Shown piece by piece: positions 9,823 to 17,457 of a stretch of DNA of 45,926 nucleotides. This DNA is from Candidatus Woesearchaeota archaeon. GTDB lineage: Archaea > Nanobdellota > Nanobdellia > Woesearchaeales > WJIZ01. Every line of letters begins with the position of its first letter. The stretch's first letter is position 1. The notes beneath the pieces are model-generated. The model was not told the DNA's origin and made no database searches. It worked only from the letters and a program-made list of their open reading frames with translations. Both the position numbers and the translations under genes were made by a program. The DNA lies in assembly GCA_014729995.1 (NCBI GenBank), contig WJIZ01000017.1, forward strand, positions 1-45,926. Reading direction: 5' to 3'.

Positions 9823-10407
9823 TCAGCTTACATCTGATGCTGCTCCTGTTATAGCATAGGTGGCAGGATGCTCTAATCCGGTATCTGTATTTATATACCA
9901 GATTGTCAAGTCACCGTTAAACCTGCCTGGGTCTATATCTATAGATGAATAAGCCCTTACCCTCAGGAAGTTATTATTGGGCACTGCCAGGCCGCCTGCT
10001 CCGACAGCTGCTAGGGTTCCTGTCCCGCCTTCCTGATGCGTCTCAGCTTCGATTTCACCCGTGTTGGCTGGTGTACCATCTTCACACGGAGCTCCCAGGT
10101 CACCTGTTCCAGTAGCTTTGTACTTTGTTGCGTTAGTTGTGTCTAGTATAAGAATCGGGTATCCTAAATTGTTTTTCATAGCTATCTCAAGATAGGCTTC
10201 GCCAGCTGTAGCAGCGTCTCCAGCAATAACTGTTGCCTTATCCAGACAAGTAAGGCCTGCAGGACCGTCGCATCTTTCCGGCAGGAACCTTTCCGGGGAA
10301 AGTACTCCAAAATATGCCAGCGCTCCGATAGCGACTAACACAACCAATATAGCCCAGCCATATGTCATCAGAAATTCCATGGCTGCCTGTGCTCTTTTTC
10401 TAAACAT
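9823..10407 (-). CDS. Type IV pilin-like protein with class III signal peptide (paralogue 1)
   Basis: 194 residues from the ATG at 10407. It begins MFRKRAQAAMEFLMTYGWAI, a textbook archaeal prepilin N terminus, with processing expected before the Gln and Glu at +5. The GVLSPERFLPERC block and following cysteine mirror the downstream paralogue, and the globular heads then diverge. A GTG four codons upstream is open, but it lies inside the GAGGTG sequence (10417-10422) that serves as ribosome binding site for the ATG, so the ATG is preferred. A leader of about 100 bases separates it from the nearest TATA-like box. Its position next to the pilus operon, under separate control, suggests a major pilin needed in large amounts. 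Confidence 0.87.
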   Translation of the reverse strand: MFRKRAQAAMEFLMTYGWAILVVLVAIGALAYFGVLSPERFLPERCDGPAGLTCLDKATVIAGDAATAGEAYLEIAMKNNLGYPILILDTTNATKYKATGTGDLGAPCEDGTPANTGEIEAETHQEGGTGTLAAVGAGGLAVPNNNFLRVRAYSSIDIDPGRFNGDLTIWYINTDTGLEHPATYAITGAASDVS

Positions 10408-10519
10408 TTTTTCTTGCACCTCTTTTTATTCTATTTTATTGTTATCGCGTTCCTTGCTGACTGATGGCAATTATCTTGCTTTCATCTCAGTAAGGGCCGG
10501 CATTTCTTCTGTTTTAAAT

Positions 10520-10533
10520 ATCATATTTATTTA
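10520..10533 (-). promoter_or_regulatory. Candidate promoter in the gap upstream of the major pilins
   Basis: The 262-base gap between the pilus operon and the pilin genes contains TATA-like runs on the minus strand, including GATATTTAAAAC here and another ATTTAAATATA stretch about 30 bases farther upstream. No open frame longer than about ten codons with a credible start is seen in the gap. Confidence 0.35.
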
Positions 10534-10669
10534 GCTTATATTTAAATGTTACGTTTTTGTATACTGGTTTAGGAAATTGTTAGAGTAAGCCACTTCTGCG
10601 GCAGGATATAATCCTATATAGTTATTCAAAATATGCATATAGTTCAAATAAATTATAAGAAGAGCCAAA

Positions 10670-11734
10670 TTAAAATATGCCCGACATAGCGTAGCCAAGC
10701 AGCTTATTCAGGATAAAAAATAATACCAGCGTGGAGAATACGAACAAAGGCAAATACCTGAATCCTGCCCTTATGTTGCCCTTTTTTATGGTTGCGACGA
10801 TGCAGGCTGAGAGAAAGCTGGTTATTGTCAGTGTGAAGTATGCAAATATCATAAAGTCTGAGTGGGCGACGCTTACATCTGTTATGCCTATGGGCATCTG
10901 GCTTGCGCCTGTTTCTGGAATTTCTATTGTTGAGACTATTCCCTTGATTATTATCAGCAGCTGGCTGGACAAAGCCAGCAGAAAGGGGGCTGCGAGCACT
11001 GCTGCGAAGCTGATAAAAATGGCATAGGTTGTGACGGAAGCGGACATCTCTTTTTCCATTATCTTGCTCTGCTGTATGTTTGTTGAGATTCTGTCAAGCA
11101 GTTCGCCTATTTCTCCTCCTGCTGCCAATCCTTCTATGAGAAGGCTGATTGACCTTTTCAATAATGGCGAGTCGTATTTTTCAGCAAAGCCCCTTAAGGC
11201 ATCTTCTAAGTCTGAGCCTGACATGGTCTGCTTGGCGACATCTTCCATCTCTTTTGCAAGCACCCCAAAATTAGGCCTTATAGCGTGCCATAATGCCTGG
11301 TCTATCGGCATGCCTGCCCTTATGTTCGCTGAAGTAAGCTGCAGAAAATCCGGAAAGACATCTTCTATGCCTACTTTTCTCTGATAGACCCTGAAGTCTA
11401 TGAATACATAGAATACAAGCCAGGCCAGCAGCATAAGGGCAATGAAGCCGATTATCCAGACAAAAAGCATCACTACCAGCAGGTATGAAAGGGTAAATTC
11501 CTCGTTGAATGAGAATATGAGTATGATATATGCGGAAATTAAAATATTGATGATTACAACAGAATCAAAAATTACCTTGGTTAGCTTGTCTTTACTTATG
11601 TTTAAGCCTGATTTTTCTAGCAGCTTCTGCAGCCGCTTTCTGGGCTTTTTAGCTTTTTCCTTTTTGCCGGGCTTTTTCTTCTTATTCTTCTCGCCATCTT
11701 TCTTTTTCTCATCATTATTTTTTTTGGGCTTCAT
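10670..11734 (-). CDS. GspF/TadC-type pilus assembly membrane protein with Lys-rich N-terminal tail
   Basis: 354 residues. The first 45 or so are almost entirely Lys, Glu, Asn and Pro, a highly basic cytoplasmic tail. Two membrane helices follow (about residues 55-75 and 80-110), then a T2SSF domain. This contains the typical FPDFLQLTSANIRAGMPIDQAL helix and the GLAAGGEIGELLDRIS element. Further membrane helices lie near the C terminus. Proteins of this family form the membrane platform on which the secretion ATPase acts. The start codon overlaps the stop of the other GspF-like gene by four bases, with GTGGAG just before it. It is the last gene of the operon. Confidence 0.88.
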   Translation of the reverse strand: MKPKKNNDEKKKDGEKNKKKKPGKKEKAKKPRKRLQKLLEKSGLNISKDKLTKVIFDSVVIINILISAYIILIFSFNEEFTLSYLLVVMLFVWIIGFIALMLLAWLVFYVFIDFRVYQRKVGIEDVFPDFLQLTSANIRAGMPIDQALWHAIRPNFGVLAKEMEDVAKQTMSGSDLEDALRGFAEKYDSPLLKRSISLLIEGLAAGGEIGELLDRISTNIQQSKIMEKEMSASVTTYAIFISFAAVLAAPFLLALSSQLLIIIKGIVSTIEIPETGASQMPIGITDVSVAHSDFMIFAYFTLTITSFLSACIVATIKKGNIRAGFRYLPLFVFSTLVLFFILNKLLGYAMSGIF

Positions 11735-12543
11735 AACTCCACCGCGGGCCTGTTTGATTTTATCATTGCCAGGAAAAAGAACTGCATAAAACCGAGAAAT
11801 ACTGCCATCACTAAGAGTATGGTAAGGTTTAATGTAAGGCTGAGAAAGCTTGATAGGACAATGAACATTGTAATGCCTATGGAGGGCAGGATAACAGCTA
11901 TTATCATATAGAACATAGCCAAGGGGTTTAGTTTCCTTCCGTATTCCTTTATCTCTATAAGCTGCTCCTGTGTTATCTGGTTGACCACTGACTTAAGGGA
12001 AGATGCTATGTCTGCGCCGGTCTTCTGCGAGTTTATTATCTGCCAGAGGATTTTCCTGAAGTTTGCAGAAGGCGTGAACTCTATCGTCTCGTTCAGGGCG
12101 TGCTCCATCTGGGTTCCGAGATCGATCTTAGTGACTATGTCATTGAAATAACGGCCTATTACAGGGTAATTCTTAGCTATATTCTTGAATGCATCATATA
12201 GGGGGACTCCTGATTCAAGCTCGATTATCAGAAAGCGGCCTGCAAAGACGATCTCTGAGTTTATGCCGCGCTGTATTCTCAGTATCTTAAAGTCGGGCGA
12301 TTTCATCAGGTAAAAGAAAATAACCACGAAAAGGGAAGGGGCCAAAACAAGCAACAGGCCTGTGAAATTTCCAAGCTTTGAAAGTACGAGAAAAAGAAAG
12401 ACAGTAAAGCCAACAGAAGAATAGAAAGCAGCAAAAAATGTTTTTTTAATGAATTCTTCTGGGATGTCTTTCATGTCAGCCTGCCTAAGCTTCAGCTCTA
12501 AGTTAGGGATGAGCTTGGAGAGCCTTTCGAAAAATACAGACAT
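11731..12543 (-). CDS. GspF/TadC-type pilus assembly membrane protein
   Basis: 270 residues with an N-terminal amphipathic stretch, two early membrane helices (about 35-55 and 58-80), a T2SSF domain and two C-terminal helices. The T2SSF domain contains GRFLIIELESGVPLYDAF and SQKTGADIASSLKSVVNQI. Archaellar FlaJ carries two such domains in one longer chain; here they are two separate proteins, as in Tad systems with TadB and TadC. The ATG directly follows the stop of the ATPase gene, and a GGTGATT ribosome binding site lies within the ATPase gene's last codons, so translation is coupled. Confidence 0.88.
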   Translation of the reverse strand: MSVFFERLSKLIPNLELKLRQADMKDIPEEFIKKTFFAAFYSSVGFTVFLFLVLSKLGNFTGLLLVLAPSLFVVIFFYLMKSPDFKILRIQRGINSEIVFAGRFLIIELESGVPLYDAFKNIAKNYPVIGRYFNDIVTKIDLGTQMEHALNETIEFTPSANFRKILWQIINSQKTGADIASSLKSVVNQITQEQLIEIKEYGRKLNPLAMFYMIIAVILPSIGITMFIVLSSFLSLTLNLTILLVMAVFLGFMQFFFLAMIKSNRPAVEL

Positions 12544-14280
12544 TCAATCACCTTTGAATGGGATATTCTTATTTACATATCTCATTAAATTGTCTTTTTT
12601 TGTGTAGAATTCTGCCATTATCCTGCCTACCTCGTCTGTATCATTTATCTCATGCTTTACAAGCCAATTGAGTATTTTTTCCTTCTCCGCTATCTCTTTT
12701 TCTATAGTGGACTTTTTCAGTCCGGTGTACATCTCCAGGGTGTTAAGCACTTCTTTTGATTTGCTGACATCAACCAGCTTGTCTTTTGAAGCATTATACT
12801 GCATCAAAAGATTTGGGGTGCCGTCCTCTTTCATCTCAGCTATCTGGAATGTCCTTCTTAAGCCTGTTCTCCTGTTCCTGTATTGGACAATGATAAGGCT
12901 GATGGCAGGAAGCATTGTTTTAGGGATTTCTATCGGGGGGGAGGTAAGCCTGGTGATTGTTTCTTTTGTGTTGTTTGCATGGACAGTCGCGGATACCGAA
13001 TGGCCTGTATGTATAGCCTCAAAAAGGATCTCAGCCTCTTTTTTCCTTCTTATTTCGCCTACGATAATGCGATCTGGGCGCATCCTTAAGCTGTTCACCA
13101 GAAGATCGAGCATTGTTATTCCGCCTTTTCCTTCTGTATTGGGCTGCCTGGTGACAAGCGGAACCCAGTGAAGAAATTTAGCCAGCTGGATTTCGCGGGT
13201 ATCTTCTATGCTTATTGTCCTCTGGTTCGGAGGGAAGAAGTTGGTGATGACATTCAGCATGGAGGTTTTGCCGGATGCTGTCCCGCCTGCGATAAGTATA
13301 GACAATTCATACTGTATGCACTGCCACAGGAAAGCGGCTGCCTTTGCTGATATCGTGTTCTCTCTTATGAAGTCTGTTATGGTCCAGGGCCTTGCTGAGA
13401 ATTTTCTTAAAGTTATAGTGTTGCCTTTTGCTGAGATCGGCTTTAATGTGGAGTTTACCCTGTCCCCTCCCTCTATGTTAGCATCCATTAGGGGCTCGAG
13501 TATGGAAATCTGCCTGCCCACTTTTCTGCCAAGCATCGCCGAATAGTGCTTTATCTGGTCTTCGTCTTTCAATATAACATTGGTCTTCAGCCAGCCATGC
13601 TTCCTGTGGTAGACCCATATGGCTTCCCCTGCATTGTTTATGACTATTTCCTCGAGCCGGGGATCGTCGTCAAGTATTTCTACATTCCCCATGCCCAGGC
13701 TTTTCTTAATTAAGTAAGAGGTGAGGAATTCCTTTGTCTGGTTGTCGGCGTCTGGAAAATATTTGTCTATCAGGTTTTGTATTGTCTCCTTGAATTTCTG
13801 CTCTGCTGTGCCTTCCTGGGAATAGCTGGCAATATTGACCATGCCCAGGTTAACCTCTTTAATAAGCTCTTTTCTTATCCTTTCAAGTATTATCTCTGTT
13901 GTTTCGCTTATGCTAGAGATAGATATCTCATATATCGGGACAAACTCCTTGGGATCCCTATAAACCTTTATGATTATGGGCATCTTGTCCGATTCGAAAT
14001 TGTACTGGTCAATCAGAGAATGCTTTGAAGAATCGGGCCCCTGTACAGGCTTTTTCTTAGTTATATTCTTTTTTTTAGTTATAGCCTTAGCCCCTTTTTT
14101 TTTCGTAGCTTCTTTTTTTTCCGTCTTTGGAGCAGGGCCGTTCCCTGGCCTTTTAATCCTTTTTTTCTTTGGCGGCTCTTTCTTTGCCTTTTTCTTTTCC
14201 TTTTTGGCTGCCGCGGGCTTTTTTTGCTGCTTACCTGTTTTCTCGACCTTGTCTATAAATCCCATTTTATTTGACTCCAT
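12544..14280 (-). CDS. Type II/IV secretion system ATPase (FlaI/TadA/VirB11 family) with Lys-rich N-terminal extension
   Basis: 578 residues. The first 85 or so are a Lys/Ala/Pro-rich basic extension. A secretion ATPase N-terminal domain follows, and then the RecA-like motor. The Walker A motif GGTASGKTSML lies near residue 331, with the Asp box SIEDTREIQL, the Walker B region DRIIVGEIR near 402 and the His box GHSVSATVHANN after it. It powers pilin extraction from the membrane and assembly through the GspF platform. The ATG at 14280 overlaps the end of the upstream coiled-coil gene; an ATG at 14265, nine bases after a GGAG, is an alternative. No FlaH partner is encoded nearby, which separates this locus from archaella. 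Confidence 0.93.
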   Translation of the reverse strand: MESNKMGFIDKVEKTGKQQKKPAAAKKEKKKAKKEPPKKKRIKRPGNGPAPKTEKKEATKKKGAKAITKKKNITKKKPVQGPDSSKHSLIDQYNFESDKMPIIIKVYRDPKEFVPIYEISISSISETTEIILERIRKELIKEVNLGMVNIASYSQEGTAEQKFKETIQNLIDKYFPDADNQTKEFLTSYLIKKSLGMGNVEILDDDPRLEEIVINNAGEAIWVYHRKHGWLKTNVILKDEDQIKHYSAMLGRKVGRQISILEPLMDANIEGGDRVNSTLKPISAKGNTITLRKFSARPWTITDFIRENTISAKAAAFLWQCIQYELSILIAGGTASGKTSMLNVITNFFPPNQRTISIEDTREIQLAKFLHWVPLVTRQPNTEGKGGITMLDLLVNSLRMRPDRIIVGEIRRKKEAEILFEAIHTGHSVSATVHANNTKETITRLTSPPIEIPKTMLPAISLIIVQYRNRRTGLRRTFQIAEMKEDGTPNLLMQYNASKDKLVDVSKSKEVLNTLEMYTGLKKSTIEKEIAEKEKILNWLVKHEINDTDEVGRIMAEFYTKKDNLMRYVNKNIPFKGD

Positions 14281-15283
14281 ATTCTTTAAAAGTTTCTTTG
14301 ACTAAGGAAAACTTAGGATTCTTGGAAAATTTCCTGATTTCATTCTGGGGCAGTTTTGCCAAGAGGCTGTTGAGCTCCTGCAATGTCTCCCTTACTTTTT
14401 CCTTTTTCCTGCTTAGCTTTGCCTTATACTTATTTTCGAGCTGCATGTTCATTTTCTGGAGCTTATTCTTACCTGGAGATTTCTTTAACTCCTCCAGCTG
14501 CTGCCTCAGCTGCCTCATATTTTGCGATTTTCTTCTTTTATAGAATTCAAACTGCCTTGTTTTTTCCAGAAGCTGCCTGCTGAGCGCATCTACTTTTCTC
14601 CTTAGCGCTGCAGACCTGTCTTTTCCGGCTATTTCCCTTTTCTGCTTTTTAAGGTCATTATCTTTTTCAGCCAGGGATTCCTTTATCCGGAAAATCTCGC
14701 TATTCGCCCTTTTCCTTTGTTTTGACAGCTCGATCTGCTTCCTGCAGATTGCCTGCTCATTATCAAGCACTTCCCTGACAGCGTCGTGGAACTTTTTTTC
14801 CTCGTGCAGCATATCGCTTATATTCTGCTCTTTTTTTCTCAGCCTCCTGTAACGTGCAGAAAGGCTTTTCTTAAGCTTTTCTAAGTTTTCCTGCTTCCGG
14901 TTCTGCTCATCAAACAATTTTTTAAGCTTTTCATCTTCCCTTTTCAAATCATTCTCAAGTGAAGAAAGGTGCTTCTCCTTGCTTTCCAGCCTTTGCTTCA
15001 GCTGGATAAGCTTTTTTTCAAGCTTCGTGGTCCTGCTTTTTTCCTGCTTAACTTTCCTTTCCTTTTGGCGCAGGGCAGACTCTTTTTTGCGTATAGATTC
15101 CTGTTTTAACTTTACAAGCTTATCAAGAATCAGCGATTCCTGCTTCTCAAATTCGATTTTCTTATTCAGGGCGCCCCTTTCCTGCTTCTTGAGCTTTCCT
15201 AATTTAGACCGGAGCTTATTGAAATTTTTAGAACTGGAAATAGCAGGACTATTTTTCACCCCTTTTTTTGATTTTTTTGCCAT
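14267..15283 (-). CDS. Long coiled-coil protein in the pilus operon
   Basis: 338 residues, almost wholly Lys/Glu/Gln/Leu/Arg heptad-like sequence, with no membrane helix and no signal peptide. The protein is strongly basic at both ends. No catalytic domain is recognised. The ATG at 15283 is preferred over a TTG one codon earlier. It sits between the winged-helix coiled-coil gene and the ATPase gene, overlapping the latter by up to 14 bases, so it is very likely made with the pilus machine. A cytoplasmic scaffold or ATPase partner is the plainest guess. The sequence itself only shows the coiled coil. Confidence 0.75.
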   Translation of the reverse strand: MAKKSKKGVKNSPAISSSKNFNKLRSKLGKLKKQERGALNKKIEFEKQESLILDKLVKLKQESIRKKESALRQKERKVKQEKSRTTKLEKKLIQLKQRLESKEKHLSSLENDLKREDEKLKKLFDEQNRKQENLEKLKKSLSARYRRLRKKEQNISDMLHEEKKFHDAVREVLDNEQAICRKQIELSKQRKRANSEIFRIKESLAEKDNDLKKQKREIAGKDRSAALRRKVDALSRQLLEKTRQFEFYKRRKSQNMRQLRQQLEELKKSPGKNKLQKMNMQLENKYKAKLSRKKEKVRETLQELNSLLAKLPQNEIRKFSKNPKFSLVKETFKEYGVK

Positions 15284-15300
15284 CAAAATTGTCCAGCAGA

Positions 15301-16458
15301 TTATTTCTTAAAAATCGAGCTAAGCTTAACGGCTTCCTGCTCGAACCTGGATTTCTTCTTTTTTATGCCTTCGAATGACTTTTCAAGCTCTTTTATGTGG
15401 CCCCTAAGCCCCGAGGATTTAGATGAAAGGTGGAAAGCCTTTGCCTTTTTTATCAGCTCTATCAGCTCCTTTTCCAAATCCTCCTTTTCCTTATCCATCT
15501 TTTTGATAAGTGCTTCGATGGAAGATTTCTTTTCAAAAAATTCCTTGAATTTATTGGTAGAAGCCTTGCTTTCCTCTATCTCATCGGATATCCTTTTTTT
15601 GTTCTTATTAATTTTATCCAGAATTTCCTTTTGCAGGGCATCTATCTTCTTCTTATGCTCTTCACTTTGCTTAACCAATTCCTCCCCTGCGCCTTTCTTG
15701 TCAGACATATCCTTTTTTATTTTTTCCGCAGATTTTTTCATTTCCTTGATCTTTTTTTCGGAATTATTTACTATCCCCTCTTTTTCATCCAATTCCTTGT
15801 TTATTTTGGCAATGTTTTCCTGGAACTGGCTAAGCCTTTTCCTTATCTGCATCTCCTTTTCCCTTATAGAAAGTGTCTCCAGCCTTTCCTTGTCAAGCCG
15901 CTCCTCTTCCTGGCTTACGTTCTCGACGATGTCTGAATATTTCTGCTGATGCCTTCGAATCTCGTTTTCATAGGCGTCTATTTTTTCCTTAAATTCCTTC
16001 TGCTGCTCAGCTATCTGCCTGTCTATATTCCTCTTTAGGCTTTCGAACTTTTCAAGCTGCTTCATCTCCGATTCGACATACTTGAGGTCGGAACCAAAAT
16101 TTTTTTTTAGATTGTTGAATTGCTCCTCAAATTTCTGGAAGCCTTCGCTTTCCCTGTCTAAAATAGCCAAAGTTACCTCAGCTTTTCTTATGAACCCCTC
16201 CTTTTTGCTGTGGAAATCCTTCTCTTTTTCCTTCACTTCCTTGCTGGACGGCCTCCTCTCCACCAGATAAGGGGTAGCAAACTTATATTCTATGCTTATA
16301 ATCCCTTCTTCCTCGAGAAAATCTGCCCATTCTTCAACAACTATCGGGCCTACACCTAGCTGCTTGGAAGCATCCTGTACTGATATCCTCTTTTTTGCCC
16401 TGATAAGCTGGACCAGCTTATCTACACCTGTTTCGATAACAGAACTTCCTTTAGCCAT
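15301..16458 (-). CDS. Winged-helix plus long coiled-coil protein
   Basis: 385 residues. Residues about 8-65 look like a winged helix: a LVQLIRAKKRISVQDASKQL helix pair is followed by VVEEWADFLEEEGIISIEY. The remaining 300 residues are a charged coiled coil broken by short loops. The gene has its own TATA-like box about 20-30 bases before the ATG, so it can be expressed apart from the upstream pilin genes. Winged helices can bind DNA or protein. With a coiled coil this long and this neighbourhood, a scaffold tethered to the pilus base is as likely as a transcription regulator. The family is not recognised by name. Confidence 0.75.
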   Translation of the reverse strand: MAKGSSVIETGVDKLVQLIRAKKRISVQDASKQLGVGPIVVEEWADFLEEEGIISIEYKFATPYLVERRPSSKEVKEKEKDFHSKKEGFIRKAEVTLAILDRESEGFQKFEEQFNNLKKNFGSDLKYVESEMKQLEKFESLKRNIDRQIAEQQKEFKEKIDAYENEIRRHQQKYSDIVENVSQEEERLDKERLETLSIREKEMQIRKRLSQFQENIAKINKELDEKEGIVNNSEKKIKEMKKSAEKIKKDMSDKKGAGEELVKQSEEHKKKIDALQKEILDKINKNKKRISDEIEESKASTNKFKEFFEKKSSIEALIKKMDKEKEDLEKELIELIKKAKAFHLSSKSSGLRGHIKELEKSFEGIKKKKSRFEQEAVKLSSIFKK

Positions 16459-16476
16459 ACTAATTAATTATTGGCC

Positions 16477-16488
16477 TTTATTTAAAAA
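16477..16488 (-). promoter_or_regulatory. Internal TATA-like box in the pilus operon
   Basis: The minus strand reads TTTTTAAATAAA, ending about 19 bases before the ATG at 16458. The gap here is 48 bases, whereas most neighbouring genes overlap, which supports an internal promoter. Confidence 0.5.
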
Positions 16489-16506
16489 TCTTACTGTAAT
16501 CTGTAA

Positions 16507-17457
16507 TCAGGGCCCACACACTGCATCGTAAATGGGGAGAGAGACGGTTTCCAGCCTTATCCATGTGGTATTTGTTCCATTCACTATACAGCCAGAAACC
16601 GCTGTCTCGTTGAAATAGATGAAATCCACTATTGTATTTGTGGCTGGTTTGTGCACTTGGGGAATGTCCTGGGTAGCAAGCTCAAATTCCGGGATGTTTA
16701 CCAGGCTTTCAATCCCATGCGGGGATGCAGAAAGGTTTTTTTCAAAGCGCATGAGAAAGCTTGGAGCGCGCGCGGATGCTATATACCACGAATGGTTCGT
16801 GTGATTCTTAAGATATCCTATTTTTGAGCTGGAGAAATAAGGCACTTTAGTCCTGATTATCTGGTTGCTGTATTTGCCCTCGCTAATGACAGTGTAGAGC
16901 GGATCTTCAAAATCTATTATTGTTATTTCGGTGCTTATATTTATGTCCCTGTCCCATGAAGCGAGGCCCTTATCGTCCGTAAGGTTGGCTTTGCCTGTCA
17001 GGATTACCTTCACTTTCCACGGTGAGATATGATAAGGCTTCAGGTGCAGGCCATGAAATTCTACATTTATGCCGAGCTTTGAGCCGATATTGGCGATCTT
17101 TTCTGTCCAATTCTTAAAGCTCTGGTTTATGGTAAGGTTTACCTGCTGGCCTGATACTGTTGCGTTCAGCATTATCTCGTTAAAGGCTGCTTCAAAACTC
17201 TTATTTATAAATGAGCCGTTCTCGACCATAAACTGGGATATTCCTATCATGCTTCTCATTGAGGAGATATAAATGCCACGCTCGATATCGTGCTCCATGT
17301 CAGCTATGAAGGAATCCATGGTTTTTACCCTGGTCAGAATTACTTTATTTTGTTCAGCGGGCGAGTACTTATTTGTATTTATGTAATAGACTGCAAGGCT
17401 CGTGAACATTATAATGCCTATTATTGTAAAAAAAGCGCCTTTTTTCCCTATTGCCAT
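16507..17457 (-). CDS. Pilin-like membrane protein of the pilus operon
   Basis: 316 residues from the ATG at 17457. It opens MAIGKKGAFFTIIGIIMFTSL, a positive leader followed by a membrane helix in the style of archaeal pilin-like proteins, with the bulk of the chain outside. NxS/T sequons are frequent. The chosen ATG is preceded by a strong GAGGTGAGG and overlaps the end of the VWA gene by ten bases. An in-frame upstream extension of 18 codons lacks this support. The outer part has no recognised domain. It contains several NITE/TIID beta-like stretches and ends with a Cys close to the C terminus. Likely a minor pilin or tip-complex partner of the VWA protein. Confidence 0.75.
   Translation of the reverse strand: MAIGKKGAFFTIIGIIMFTSLAVYYINTNKYSPAEQNKVILTRVKTMDSFIADMEHDIERGIYISSMRSMIGISQFMVENGSFINKSFEAAFNEIMLNATVSGQQVNLTINQSFKNWTEKIANIGSKLGINVEFHGLHLKPYHISPWKVKVILTGKANLTDDKGLASWDRDINISTEITIIDFEDPLYTVISEGKYSNQIIRTKVPYFSSSKIGYLKNHTNHSWYIASARAPSFLMRFEKNLSASPHGIESLVNIPEFELATQDIPQVHKPATNTIVDFIYFNETAVSGCIVNGTNTTWIRLETVSLPIYDAVCGP

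Noticed and set aside
15365-15949. Long plus-strand open frames opposite the coiled-coil genes
   Set aside because: They are the antisense of Lys/Glu-rich coding sequence, which gives Phe/Ser/Leu-rich frames without stops; no promoter or family match.
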